Assembly (NCBI RefSeq): GCF_016899855.1
Contig: NZ_JACJJG010000026.1
Coordinates: forward strand, 1-34,538
Source: Marseilla massiliensis
Lineage (GTDB): Bacteria > Bacteroidota > Bacteroidia > Bacteroidales > Bacteroidaceae
DNA length: 34,538 bases
Direction: 5' to 3'
Part shown: one piece after another, positions 18,960 through 27,786 of the stretch
How positions within the stretch are numbered: position 1 is the stretch's first letter
Layout: each line of letters starts with the position of its first letter
The notes under the pieces: model-generated
Database searches by the model: none
The model's input: the letters and a program-made list of their open reading frames with translations, nothing else
Told to the model about the DNA's origin: nothing
Translations under genes and position numbers: made by a program

Positions 18960-20333
18960 CTATTTTGCCTGGGATGGTACTCCCGCGCGTCCTCCGATAT
19001 GGCAGTTACGTAGCTCAACGGACTCAGTGTTGTCAAAACTTACCGCGTTCTCGGCCTTTCCAATCTCTATATTGCTGAAAACAACATCACGGATGGGCTC
19101 TGCCTCCGTGCCTTGCAGAACAAGTCCGGCAGCAGAAGCCTTATTGCAACGCAGGCCGTCAACATAGATATGGCCTACACGGGTAAACTTGTCGTTGTCA
19201 AGTCCTTCGCCGGCATACATCGACGTGGCATAAAAAAGATCCTCTACCTCGTCAAACTCGCAATTCTTCACGTACAGATTGTTCACGAAACCGCCACGGT
19301 CCGGATTGGTCTTGATGTATATCCCACGCTTACAATAACCGCCGTAGGTGCAGTTTTCAACGAATACGTTGCGAACGCCTGCCGACATCTCACTGCCTAT
19401 CACCACGGCATGAAGCCCCTTAAAGCGGCAGTTACGTATGACGATGTTCTCCGACGGCGAGCCGTGAGTCCATCCGTCGTTATCGCGACCGCTCTTTATC
19501 GCCACATTGTCGTCGCCATTGTTGAACTCGATGTTCTCTATCAGGATGTTGCGCGAGCACTCAGGGTCAATGCCGTCATTGTTCACCAGCTTGGCGTCAT
19601 AGCGCAATCCCCTGCATATTATGTTCTCGCTCTTCAACAGATGCACGCACCAGAACGGAGCGTTTGTTATGAAGACGCCTTGCAACGTTATGTTCTTACA
19701 ACCGTAGAACTGGATTAATTGCGGGCGCAGCCAATGGCCTTCGCCAAAGTTACGGTCGGCTATCGGCGTGCAATTATGGTTCATCTCACGGCTAAGGGCC
19801 TGTCCTGGCTTCTGCCTTGCCTTCCATGTAGCAAAGGTTGTCGAGGCATTACCGTCGATGGTTCCCTCGCCTATTATGGACACATCATGCAAATCCTTTC
19901 CATAAATGAACGGACTGTAATTGCGGAGGAACGTTCCTTCCCAACTCGTATCCACTACCGGCAGATACAGTCCGGGCTCCGGAGAGAACATGATTGTTGC
20001 TCCCTTGCGTATGTCGAGGCAAACGTTGCTGACGAAATGTATCGGACCTTTCACGAGATACGTGCCTTCGGGAACTATTATACGGGCTCCGCCTTTGCGC
20101 GCGGCGACCTTCATTGCACGGTCAAATGCACGTTTACAATCCTTTACGCCGTCACCTTCAGCACCGAAATCGGTTACAAAAATACTATCCGGTGACATCC
20201 GTGCACCCGTAATCAGTGACAATACCGAATCACGCCTGGCAACCATTTCCTTTTCCATATCAGCAACATTCACCTTCGGGTATGCGCCTATAGCACAAAA
20301 CATAAAAAAGGATAATACAAACAAATGTTTCAT
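18960..20333 (-). CDS. GH28 polygalacturonase / exo-galacturonidase
   Basis: The ATG at 20333 is chosen because it is followed directly by a signal peptide (MKHLFVLSFFMFCAIGAYPK). A longer in-frame start at 20414 would encode an implausible extension from the repeat-rich gap. The mature protein is a right-handed beta-helix with the GH28 catalytic set: NNDGIDPE near residue 278, GDDNVAIKSG near 300, HAVVIGSEMSAG near 330 and RGIYIKTN near 358. The opening TDFGAEGDGVKDCKRAFDRA is typical of Bacteroidota members. These enzymes cut galacturonosyl bonds in pectin, often exo-acting in the periplasm. It follows the POT gene and is likely co-transcribed with it. Confidence 0.92.
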   Translation of the reverse strand: MKHLFVLSFFMFCAIGAYPKVNVADMEKEMVARRDSVLSLITGARMSPDSIFVTDFGAEGDGVKDCKRAFDRAMKVAARKGGARIIVPEGTYLVKGPIHFVSNVCLDIRKGATIMFSPEPGLYLPVVDTSWEGTFLRNYSPFIYGKDLHDVSIIGEGTIDGNASTTFATWKARQKPGQALSREMNHNCTPIADRNFGEGHWLRPQLIQFYGCKNITLQGVFITNAPFWCVHLLKSENIICRGLRYDAKLVNNDGIDPECSRNILIENIEFNNGDDNVAIKSGRDNDGWTHGSPSENIVIRNCRFKGLHAVVIGSEMSAGVRNVFVENCTYGGYCKRGIYIKTNPDRGGFVNNLYVKNCEFDEVEDLFYATSMYAGEGLDNDKFTRVGHIYVDGLRCNKASAAGLVLQGTEAEPIRDVVFSNIEIGKAENAVSFDNTESVELRNCHIGGRAGVPSQAK

Positions 20334-20370
20334 TTCAAACGTAAATAAATAAATCATGTAAATAAAAAAT

Positions 20371-20443
20371 AAGAGCCAAGGACTAAGAAAAACTGTATTG
20401 TTACCGTAAAACAAGACACGTTATCTTAATCCTTGACTCTTAA
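20371..20443. repeat. AT-rich inverted repeat between the POT and GH28 genes
   Basis: AAGAGCCAAGGACTAAGA (about 20371-20388) pairs imperfectly with TCTTAATCCTTGACTCTT (about 20424-20441). It is of the same type as the hairpins at 17.9, 24.2 and 25.8 kb and lies in the gap between two same-strand genes. Confidence 0.65.
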
Positions 20444-20462
20444 ACATTAAGCCGGCTCAGCC

Positions 20463-22142
20463 TTAGCAGACTTTCTCAAGCTTCTTCATTATAGAGAAGA
20501 TAAACACTGCCGAGATGACACACAAGGCCACGAGTATGCCCCAAAGCACCCACAAAGGCAGACCGCCCCACAGCATACCGATGATTGAGACAAGGTAATT
20601 ACCTACTGCCGTAGCGGCAAACCAACCGCCCATCATAAGGCCTTTGTACTTGGGAGGAGCAACCTTCGACACGAACGAAATGCCCATCGGCGAGAGGAAC
20701 AGCTCGGCAAACGTAAGCACGAGGTATGTGCTTATTAGAAGATTAGGCGTAACCCTATAGTCCGTAGTTGTAGATGCAAGGTCGTCTGGAACAGGCAATC
20801 CGAGTGAGCCCCATACCATAATCATGAAGCCGACGGCCGCGATGAACATACCGATACCGATTTTCCTGGGAGCTGAAGGCTCTTTGCCCTTGCTTGCAAG
20901 ATAGCTGAATACGGCCATCGAGACTGGCGTAAGCGCTACGACGAAGAACGGGTTGAACTGTTGGAACTTCTGCGGAAGGATGTTAATCACCTCGTCCATG
21001 CTATTATAATTGTTATACAAGATTGCCAACGCAGCGCCCAAAACAAAAGCCGAGATTACACGTCCTTTAGTCTTCTTTGACTGGAACAGGCTGAAAAGGG
21101 CGTAAACCATAATGGCGATGAGCACAAGGTTCCATACGTCAAAGCCAATACGCGTAAATCCGGTTGCCGTAGCGGCTGTATAGTCACGGGCGAAGAACGT
21201 AAGCGTAAGTCCGTTCTGGTGGAACGCCATCCAGAAGAATATCACCACGGCGAACACAAGACAGAGCGCAATAACGCGCGACTTTGTCTCTGCAGGAGTA
21301 AGTTCCTGCGTGTGTACTGCCGCCTCTTCGCTGCCTGAAGCCTGCTTGGAACTGTTGTTGACGTCGGCATGCTTGAACGTCTTTCTGCCCAATACATATA
21401 TCAACATCGAAACAATGAGCGACACACACGCAACGGCAAAGCCCATATGGTACGACTCTGAAAGCACGTTGATATAATCGTTTGCAAATCCAGTGAGCGA
21501 AGCCGTGTCAGTGCCTACTCCCTGCAATGAAGCCAACGACACGAACTTCTGCATTGCTTCTCCCGACAGTGTGCCGTCAAGATACTGATGGGCAAGCGCC
21601 GGGATGTCGCCATTATAGACGAAGTTATGGCTCTTCATGTACCAGTCGGTTATCTTCTCGGCTGCCGTAGGAGCGAAAAGAGCGCCGATATTAATGGCCA
21701 TATAGAATATCGAAAAGGCTGTATCACGCTTTGCGGAGTACTTCGGGTCATCATAAAGATTGCCCACCATAACCTGAAGATTGCCCTTGAACAGGCCTGT
21801 ACCGAGGGCTATGAGGAAAAGCGAGCCTATCATCGCCGAGATACCCAATGCATTGTTGCCTGTCGGTATGGCAAGACAGATATACCCCACAAACATCACC
21901 ACAATGCCCAGCGTCACCATCTTGCCGAAGCCGAACTTATCGGCCAGTATGCCGCCTACAACCGGAAGGAAATATACCAACGCAAGGAAGCCGGCAAAGA
22001 TGTTTGATGTAACAGTGGCAGTAAAGCCAAACTTAGCTTGCAGGAACAATGTAAAAATCGCAAGCATGGTGTAATACCCAAAGCGTTCGCCCGTATTAGC
22101 AAGGGCCAGCGCATACAAACCTTTCGGTTGTCCTTCAAACAT
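20463..22142 (-). CDS. POT/PTR2-family proton-coupled transporter
   Basis: This 559-residue MFS protein has about 12-14 membrane helices. The PTR2 signature is visible in FSIFYMAINIGALFAPTAAE, together with GERFGYYTM in helix 1 and FGFGKMVTLGIVVMFVGY. The family imports di- and tripeptides with protons. In the conserved ExxERFxYY motif the first Glu is replaced by Asn (NTGERFGYY), so coupling or substrate may differ from standard peptide transporters. A hydrophilic insertion near residue 260-285 is present. It has its own promoter at 22250-22280. The pectinase gene downstream hints at a link to pectin use, but peptide import is the default reading. Confidence 0.88.
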   Translation of the reverse strand: MFEGQPKGLYALALANTGERFGYYTMLAIFTLFLQAKFGFTATVTSNIFAGFLALVYFLPVVGGILADKFGFGKMVTLGIVVMFVGYICLAIPTGNNALGISAMIGSLFLIALGTGLFKGNLQVMVGNLYDDPKYSAKRDTAFSIFYMAINIGALFAPTAAEKITDWYMKSHNFVYNGDIPALAHQYLDGTLSGEAMQKFVSLASLQGVGTDTASLTGFANDYINVLSESYHMGFAVACVSLIVSMLIYVLGRKTFKHADVNNSSKQASGSEEAAVHTQELTPAETKSRVIALCLVFAVVIFFWMAFHQNGLTLTFFARDYTAATATGFTRIGFDVWNLVLIAIMVYALFSLFQSKKTKGRVISAFVLGAALAILYNNYNSMDEVINILPQKFQQFNPFFVVALTPVSMAVFSYLASKGKEPSAPRKIGIGMFIAAVGFMIMVWGSLGLPVPDDLASTTTDYRVTPNLLISTYLVLTFAELFLSPMGISFVSKVAPPKYKGLMMGGWFAATAVGNYLVSIIGMLWGGLPLWVLWGILVALCVISAVFIFSIMKKLEKVC

Positions 22143-22249
22143 AGTATTAAGTTTTTAAATATTAATATTTTCATAAACCACCGACGCGGCGGCATACCGT
22201 AATCTGTATGAGGTTAACAAATCGTCGCCTGCATCGTTTTTCTAACGTG

Positions 22250-22280
22250 CAAAGATAATAGAAAATTTCGATTAAGCAAA
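22250..22280 (-). promoter_or_regulatory. Promoter of the POT-GH28 unit
   Basis: On the minus strand TTTG (22280-22277), a 19-base spacer and TATCTTTG (22257-22250) match the Bacteroidota -33/-7 consensus exactly. The transcript would begin near 22243, about 100 bases before the ATG. Confidence 0.8.
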
Positions 22281-22477
22281 CTAATGCTATCACATTTACT
22301 TTGATAATATGAATAATTTTACATTTAGTCACCATCGGCTGGCAAAAAAGCGGGTACAAATTGCAATTTGGCACAATACCGCATTCCTTGTTTCACACCC
22401 CTATTTTTTGGTAAAGACATAACCTTATGATAATCAGCATATTACCGGCCGGCAACAAAAACATGCCTCTTTACCAC

Positions 22478-22540
22478 GTAAAAGGCCGCCTTTTGCAGCC
22501 CCAAAGACGGTCTTTCAGCTTGCCAAAGGCCGTCTTTTAC
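22478..22540. repeat. 22-nt-period palindromic intergenic element, copy C (3 units)
   Basis: AAAAGGCCGCCTTTT (22480-22494), AAAGACGGTCTTT (22503-22515) and AAAGGCCGTCTTTT (22525-22538) have centres 22 bases apart. Outer units GTAAAAGGCC and GTCTTTTAC are roughly complementary. The remainder of the 22143-22671 gap holds the POT promoter and the isomerase terminator and no gene. Confidence 0.7.
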
Positions 22541-22618
22541 AACCCCGAAAATATGATACGGATTTTCATTTGGCCACACGCCGCCTTAACAATGTATATG
22601 AACGGACGCATCCATATA

Positions 22619-22653
22619 TAAAAAACGGGCCGCATCTTTCCTGATGCGGCCCG
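22619..22653 (-). terminator. Rho-independent terminator after the isomerase-like gene
   Basis: An 11-bp GC-rich stem CGGGCCGCATC/GATGCGGCCCG with a 6-base loop is followed on the minus strand by about six T. It ends the transketolase-kinase-isomerase operon and separates it from the POT gene. Confidence 0.9.
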
Positions 22654-22671
22654 CAATATTGTATCTGAATA

Positions 22672-24102
22672 TTATTCGTGAACGTACAAATCCCAACCAA
22701 GATAATTACCAACAGCCTCACGAAGGATGTCGACAACATCTGTACGAACCATAGCAACGTGGTGCTCAAAACCGTTCTTGCATATGAACTTCATCAGCGT
22801 CTGCAAGTCGTTCACGTGCGTAACGGCGATACATCCGTCCATTCCATACGGGTCGTTGGTAAGCTCGCCCTTGCCCAGATAGCTCTTTATGCAGCCCAGG
22901 GTGTCGTCGGTAGAAATGCGGAAGTATGTGAAATCACCCTCAGTACACTTGCCGTAAACGGCGCCAAAGGTGTTCACCTTGCCGAGCGTACGGCCGAGAA
23001 CGCCGAGCGGACCGAGCTTGAGGTCGTTCTTGACAAAGCTCTTCGGAGCGTTACCGCAGTGTGTGCAGACGCACTTGTTGCGGTCTTCAGCGAAGTTGTT
23101 GTTCCAGTCGAGCAGCGTCGACGGCTTGCCTGCGGCAAGGCTCAAGGCGTACATCGACACGGCACCGGCAACGTCGGTCTCGCATGCGCACGGTATCAGT
23201 TTCTCTCCGAGCATACTCATCGTTACGCAAGCGGCACAACCATAGTTCTGCTCCAGCGAGTCCCAGCACTGTATTGCGGTAGCATCTACCTCGTTGGCCT
23301 CAATCCACTGCTCAACGGCAAGGCCGAACTTAGCCTGCACAGCCAGCTTCTCACGGTATGCCTCGGGCACTTTCGCATAGTCGCTTATCTCCTCCATCTT
23401 TGCTTTCAACGCTGCGGCGTCGTTGTCTATCTTGCGTGCGTTGAATATAATCTCGCTCATGTCAACCGGAACGACGGTTATTCCGCTTGCCTGGAGCAGC
23501 TTCTCGCTGTAACGGCATGTGTTGAAGCCGAGCGGACGGGTACCGATCTGGCCGATGCGGGCATGTGTCAGCTTGCGCACAACGCGGCAGATGGCGGCGA
23601 ACTTGTTGATGTCTTTCATCAGCAGTTCGCTATGTATTGAATAAGTGTGGAACGTCGTATCTGTAAACGGAATGCCGTACTGGTAAAGGTTGTTGCATAC
23701 TGAAATCTTGCCGCAGAAGGCGTCACGACGGCTGTCAAGGTCTACCTTGTCGTTCTGGTCGTCACATGCCTGCACCAATACGGGCACGTGCAGCTCGGCA
23801 CGACTTATGGCATTGATGATTCCGACCTCAAAACCGAAGTTGGGTAACGATACTATTATACCGTCTATCTCCTCACGGTTGGCACGGAACAGGGCGGCAC
23901 ACTTCTTGCCATCCTCCACCGTTTCCATCGAGCCTCCTGTCGGAGTGTCGCACTCATCAAGTATTACGTAGCCGTAACCGGCCTTTTCCAATTCTTCAAG
24001 AAGAGTCTTGCGGACGTCTATTGCAAGCTCCGAATTGAAGTACGCACGTGTTCCTATAATAAGACCGAATGTCTCTTTTCCTGCTTGTGCTTGTTTTTTC
24101 AT
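22672..24102 (-). CDS. L-fucose/L-arabinose isomerase-family protein; candidate D-apiose isomerase
   Basis: The 476-residue protein has the domain layout of the FucI/AraA fold: N-terminal Rossmann-like part (GLIIGTRAYFNSELA), middle part with IGTRPLGFNTCRYSE, and C-terminal part with CWDSLEQNYGCAACVTMSML and CETDVAGAVSMYALSLA. These are features of family members annotated as sugar isomerases, and the Glu/Asp of CETDV are likely metal ligands. Such enzymes interconvert aldoses and ketoses with Mn2+. Next to an FGGY kinase and a split transketolase, the best pathway fit is D-apiose to D-apulose. Other pentoses or 6-deoxyhexoses are possible. It is last in its operon and is followed by a strong terminator. 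Confidence 0.75.
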   Translation of the reverse strand: MKKQAQAGKETFGLIIGTRAYFNSELAIDVRKTLLEELEKAGYGYVILDECDTPTGGSMETVEDGKKCAALFRANREEIDGIIVSLPNFGFEVGIINAISRAELHVPVLVQACDDQNDKVDLDSRRDAFCGKISVCNNLYQYGIPFTDTTFHTYSIHSELLMKDINKFAAICRVVRKLTHARIGQIGTRPLGFNTCRYSEKLLQASGITVVPVDMSEIIFNARKIDNDAAALKAKMEEISDYAKVPEAYREKLAVQAKFGLAVEQWIEANEVDATAIQCWDSLEQNYGCAACVTMSMLGEKLIPCACETDVAGAVSMYALSLAAGKPSTLLDWNNNFAEDRNKCVCTHCGNAPKSFVKNDLKLGPLGVLGRTLGKVNTFGAVYGKCTEGDFTYFRISTDDTLGCIKSYLGKGELTNDPYGMDGCIAVTHVNDLQTLMKFICKNGFEHHVAMVRTDVVDILREAVGNYLGWDLYVHE

Positions 24103-24154
24103 AGGTGTATTGCTTTTATTTAAATTGTTTTTGTATATAAATCAATGATTCGGA

Positions 24155-24279
24155 AATTAAGAATTAAGAGTCGGGAAATTAAGAATTAAGAATTAAGAGT
24201 TAAGAATTAAGAAAAATACTCTTGGTAAAATATTTTGCATTGCATATTTTCTTAATTCTTAACTCTTAATTCTTAATTA
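24155..24279. repeat. AT-rich tandem and inverted repeat between isomerase and kinase genes
   Basis: Several direct copies of AATTAAGAATTAAG / GAGTTAAGAATTAAG (24156-24211) are followed by the complementary CTTAATTCTTAACTCTTAA (24251-24269). The transcript can form a long AU hairpin in the 170-base gap within the operon. Confidence 0.8.
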
Positions 24280-25754
24280 TATAACGTTCTTTTTATGGCG
24301 TTCTTCCAGCCATCATACAACTGATTGCGCTCCGCATCGGCCATTTGCGGCATTATGCGGTTGTCTGAACTACGCAAAGCTGCCACCTCTTCAAGGCTTG
24401 ACCATACGCCGCGCGCAAGTCCGTTCATAACCATCGCGCCCATCGCCGACGCCTCTTCAACGTCTGAACGGTTAATGCATGCGTTGAGCATGTCGGCCTG
24501 GAACTGCATGAGAAAACCGTTCTTGGTAGGGCCGCCGTCAACGCGCAGCTCTTTAAGGGCTATTCCCGCCTGTCCCGTCATTAAGTCAACAAGATCTTTT
24601 ATCTGGTAAGCTATGGCCTCAAGAGCCGCACGGCATACGTGCCCTTTCTCTGTTGCGAGCGTCATTCCGCATATTATCGCCTTTGCGTGTGGGTGCCACC
24701 ACGGTGCGCCAAGCCCTGCGAAAGCCGGTACGAGATATACTCCGCCGTTGTCCTTGACGCTTGTAGCGAAGCCTTCTATCTCCGCCGGGCTGTCAATCAG
24801 CTTCAAGTTGTCGGTCATCCATTTGATTGTCGCGCCCGTGCAGTGTATGTTTCCCTCGAAAGCATAGAACACTTTGCCCTGCGCGGCGAAGCCAACTGAC
24901 GTGACAAGTCCCTCGGGAGCAGCGATGGCTGACTCTCCGATGTTGACCATTACAGACGAACCAGTACCGTAAGTAGCCTTTCCCATACCAGGCTCAAAGC
25001 ACATCTGGCCAGCCAAAGCGCCATGTGAATCACCGAGAACACCGGCTATTTGTATCGGCTCGGTGAACACTCCGTCTACCGTTGTCTCGCCGAATACAGA
25101 GTCGCAAGGCAACGGTTGCGCCATCATTGAGCGCGGAATGGTGAACAAATTGAGCAATTCGTCGTCCCAATCAAGCGTGTGAATGTTGAACAGAAGAGTA
25201 CGCGAAGCGTTGGTATAGTCGGTTACATGACGTTTGCCTTCTGTCAGTTTCCATACCAACCAGGTGTCAATCGTGCCCATAAGCAACTCTCCCTGCTCAG
25301 CAGACTGCCGTGCTCCGTCAACATTATCAAGTATCCATTTAACGCCGCTGGCGGCAAAATACGGGTCGATAAGCAGTCCGCTGCGTTCACGGATGAACTC
25401 TGTGAAGCCACGCTTCTTAAGGTCTTCGCATATTTCCTCGCCCCTTTGGCACTGCCATACCACAGCGTTGTACACCGGCTTGCCTGTATTCTTGTTCCAT
25501 ACGACCACTGTTTCCCTCTGGTTTGTTATGGCAAGAGAATACGTAGCGCCGTCGTTCCGTGTGGCATCGACCACCTCACGTACAGCCTCAACGGTATTAC
25601 GGTATATCTCCTCGGCGTCATGCTCCACCCATCCGGGTTTCGGATAGTACTGGTGATGCGCCACATTCTTGCGGCACACCAGCCTGCACTGCTCGTCAAA
25701 CACCACCGCCTTGGTAGCAGAAGTACTCTGGTCTATTGAGATTATGTAATTCAT
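24273..25754 (-). CDS. FGGY-family carbohydrate kinase, glycerol-kinase-like; candidate apulose kinase
   Basis: The 493-residue protein has the two-domain FGGY fold: ATP-binding start YIISIDQSTSATKAVVFD, substrate motif ITNQRETVVVWN, catalytic-base region LGDSHGALAGQ, then TYGTGSSVMVNIG and LRVDGGPTKNGFLMQFQADM. It looks close to glycerol kinase and would usually be labelled GlpK. The catalytic-base segment GDSHGA replaces the glycerol kinase GDQQAA, and no glycerol facilitator or glycerol-3-phosphate dehydrogenase is nearby. The neighbouring isomerase and split transketolase argue for a ketose kinase such as apulose kinase. Its stop lies within the hairpin region before the isomerase gene. 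Confidence 0.8.
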   Translation of the reverse strand: MNYIISIDQSTSATKAVVFDEQCRLVCRKNVAHHQYYPKPGWVEHDAEEIYRNTVEAVREVVDATRNDGATYSLAITNQRETVVVWNKNTGKPVYNAVVWQCQRGEEICEDLKKRGFTEFIRERSGLLIDPYFAASGVKWILDNVDGARQSAEQGELLMGTIDTWLVWKLTEGKRHVTDYTNASRTLLFNIHTLDWDDELLNLFTIPRSMMAQPLPCDSVFGETTVDGVFTEPIQIAGVLGDSHGALAGQMCFEPGMGKATYGTGSSVMVNIGESAIAAPEGLVTSVGFAAQGKVFYAFEGNIHCTGATIKWMTDNLKLIDSPAEIEGFATSVKDNGGVYLVPAFAGLGAPWWHPHAKAIICGMTLATEKGHVCRAALEAIAYQIKDLVDLMTGQAGIALKELRVDGGPTKNGFLMQFQADMLNACINRSDVEEASAMGAMVMNGLARGVWSSLEEVAALRSSDNRIMPQMADAERNQLYDGWKNAIKRTLYN

Positions 25755-25769
25755 AATACGATGTTTGAA

Positions 25770-25868
25770 TTAAGAATTAAGAGTTAAGAATTAAGAAAAA
25801 CGGCTTTGCGGGTCAACGTACACCCGGCGTGGCATGTTTTCTTAATTCTTAACTCTTAATCCTTAATT
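25770..25868. repeat. AT-rich inverted repeat between kinase and transketolase genes
   Basis: GAATTAAGAGTTAAGAATTA (about 25775-25794) pairs with TAATTCTTAACTCTTAATCC (about 25843-25862) around a loop of about 48 bases. It is in the 108-base intra-operon gap. Confidence 0.8.
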
Positions 25869-26804
25869 ATTCAAGAACTCCTTTGCCGTTTCGTAAATGC
25901 CGTCGGCATCGAGTTTATAATGATGGAAAATCTCGAGCGGTTTGCCGTGAACGGCGTTCTCGTCAGGTATTCCGAGAATGCGCATCGGCACCGGACAATT
26001 CTGCGCAACGGTCTCTGCCACGATACCGCCAAGGCCGCCGTACATGCTGTGTTCCTCTACAGTGATGATACGTCCGGTCTCTTTAGCTGCACGGATGATG
26101 GCGTCTGTGTCGGCAGGCTTCAGCGTGTGCATGTCGATGACACGTGTACTTACGCCCTCTGCGGCGAGACGCTGGCCGGCCTTCAGTGCGTGATAAACTG
26201 TTTCGCCGGTACCTATTATAGTAAGGTCTTTACCGTCTTGCAGCTGGATTGACTTCCCGATTTCATAGTTGAAGTCGTCATTCTCGTAAACATCGGGCAC
26301 TGCGTTACGGCCTACTCGCACGTAAACGGGGTGCGGATAGTCAACAAGCTGCTCTACGAGCTTGCGCGTCTGGCGAGCGTCACACGGCAGAACGACCTGC
26401 ATACCGGGGAAAGTGCGCAACACGGCGATGTCGTGCAGGCTGTGATGGGTTGCTCCAAGCGCGCCGTAGGCTACTCCACCGCTTACGCCGAGAATCTTGA
26501 CGGGCTGTCCTGAATATGCCACGTCAACCTTAACCTGCTCAAGACTGCGGGCTACGTAGAAGCAGGCGGGACCGCATACGAACACCTTTTTACCGCAAGA
26601 AGCCAGTCCGGCAGCTATTCCGACGGCGTCCTGCTCAGCTATTCCGCACTCTACAAACTGCTCGGGCAGCTGCTTAGCGAAGTCTGTAAGGGTAACCGAG
26701 CCGCGCGCGTCGGTGGTTACCGCTATTATATTTTTGTCTTTTTTGCCGAGTTCCAGCATTGTGTCTGTGAAACTCTTACGGCAAGCTATTGGTTTTGTTT
26801 CCAT
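25863..26804 (-). CDS. Transketolase C-terminal subunit; candidate apulose-4-phosphate transketolase subunit B
   Basis: This 313-residue protein contains the pyrimidine-binding and C-terminal domains of transketolase. The TPP-activating Glu lies in FVECGIAEQDAVGIAAGLAS near residue 55, followed by LEQVKVDVAYSG and the C-terminal IIGTGETVYHALKAG and GRIITVEEHSMYGGLGG. It works with the N-terminal subunit encoded 17 bases upstream. Split transketolases occur in several special pathways: apiose (AptA/AptB), sulfoquinovose sulfo-transketolase, and general pentose metabolism. The isomerase and kinase neighbours favour apiose, but that is inferred from gene order only. Confidence 0.85.
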   Translation of the reverse strand: METKPIACRKSFTDTMLELGKKDKNIIAVTTDARGSVTLTDFAKQLPEQFVECGIAEQDAVGIAAGLASCGKKVFVCGPACFYVARSLEQVKVDVAYSGQPVKILGVSGGVAYGALGATHHSLHDIAVLRTFPGMQVVLPCDARQTRKLVEQLVDYPHPVYVRVGRNAVPDVYENDDFNYEIGKSIQLQDGKDLTIIGTGETVYHALKAGQRLAAEGVSTRVIDMHTLKPADTDAIIRAAKETGRIITVEEHSMYGGLGGIVAETVAQNCPVPMRILGIPDENAVHGKPLEIFHHYKLDADGIYETAKEFLNN

Positions 26805-26821
26805 TTTTCTTTAATTAAACA

Positions 26822-27664
26822 TTACTTTTTCAGCTCCTCAATCCTCTTTGTTATCTCACTGATAGCCTCTTCGTACTCCTCGGCCGTGGGTACTCCGTGG
26901 TGCCATTTGAGCACGTTTTCCATGTATGACACGTGGAATCCTTTGGTTGTGTGGAGTATTACCATATGGGGCTTGCCGTTCGTATAGTCAATGTTCTCAA
27001 GGCAGTCGACTATGGCGCCCATATCGTTGCCGTCAACGTCGAGCACGTCCCAACCGAAGGCGCGCCAGCGCTCGTCAAGCGACTCGAGCTTCATCACGTT
27101 CTCGGTGGTGTCGCTTATCTGCAGGCCGTTGCGGTCGATGAAAGCCACGAGGTTGTCCAGCTTGTAGTTGCTGCCGGCCATCGCAGCCTCGTAGATTGAG
27201 CCTTCGCCCTGCTCGCCGTCGCCCATCAGCACGTAAGTCTTGTATGCCGCGCCGTCCATCTTTGCCGCTATGGCGCAGCCTACGCCTATTGAGAGGCCGT
27301 GGCCGAGCGCTCCGCTGTTGAACTCAATGCCAGGAACTTCCACCGTTGGGTGTCCGGCCAGCACTGAAAGATAGTCGCCGTAAGTATCGACAAGCTCTTT
27401 CGTGATGAAGCCCTTGGCCTCAAGCACGCAGTAAAGGGCCTCTACACAGTGGCCCTTGCTCATTATGAAGCGGTCGCGTCCCTGCATTTTGGGGTTCTTC
27501 GGGTCAACGTTCATCACGCGCATGTAAAGCGCCGTGAGCACGTTAAGCGAAGACAGGTCGCCGCCGATATGGCCGGCCTTGGCCTTATAGACCACTTCTA
27601 CTAATCGTTTCCTGATTTCCTCGCTCGCCAGTGTAAGCTCGGCGATGCTCATTTTGTTGTCCAT
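26822..27664 (-). CDS. Transketolase N-terminal (TPP-binding) subunit; candidate apulose-4-phosphate transketolase subunit A
   Basis: The 280-residue protein has the transketolase TPP-diphosphate site VLMGDGEQGEGSIYEAAMAG near residues 145-164 and then AFIDRNGLQ. It also has the upstream GHIGGDLSSL and FNSGALGHGLSIGVGCA motifs. Its length equals the N-terminal domain of a full transketolase, and it needs the next gene product to be active. It is the first gene of the four-gene sugar operon, with a promoter at 27758-27786. Confidence 0.88.
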   Translation of the reverse strand: MDNKMSIAELTLASEEIRKRLVEVVYKAKAGHIGGDLSSLNVLTALYMRVMNVDPKNPKMQGRDRFIMSKGHCVEALYCVLEAKGFITKELVDTYGDYLSVLAGHPTVEVPGIEFNSGALGHGLSIGVGCAIAAKMDGAAYKTYVLMGDGEQGEGSIYEAAMAGSNYKLDNLVAFIDRNGLQISDTTENVMKLESLDERWRAFGWDVLDVDGNDMGAIVDCLENIDYTNGKPHMVILHTTKGFHVSYMENVLKWHHGVPTAEEYEEAISEITKRIEELKK

Positions 27665-27757
27665 ATTATCAAGTTAGTAATCGTTAATAAATTCCATCTA
27701 AGGTCTTCATAATGTTATCGGAAGGCTGTGCCCGAAAGGCTTTCGCCTTCTTGAAGC

Positions 27758-27786
27758 CAAAGATAAATATTATTTTCCAAAACAAA
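27758..27786 (-). promoter_or_regulatory. Promoter of the transketolase-kinase-isomerase operon
   Basis: The minus strand carries TTTG (27786-27783), a 17-base spacer and TATCTTTG (27765-27758). The leader to the ATG is about 85 bases and contains a small AGGC-GAAA-GCCT tetraloop hairpin. Confidence 0.7.

Noticed and set aside
20334..20414. N-terminal extension of the GH28 protein from ATG 20414
   Set aside because: It would add 27 residues translated from the hairpin-rich gap before an otherwise perfect signal peptide starting at 20333.
24273..25754. Plain glycerol kinase
   Set aside because: It is possible by similarity, but the catalytic-base segment differs and the operon has no glycerol genes. 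It is kept as an FGGY kinase with a candidate apulose role.
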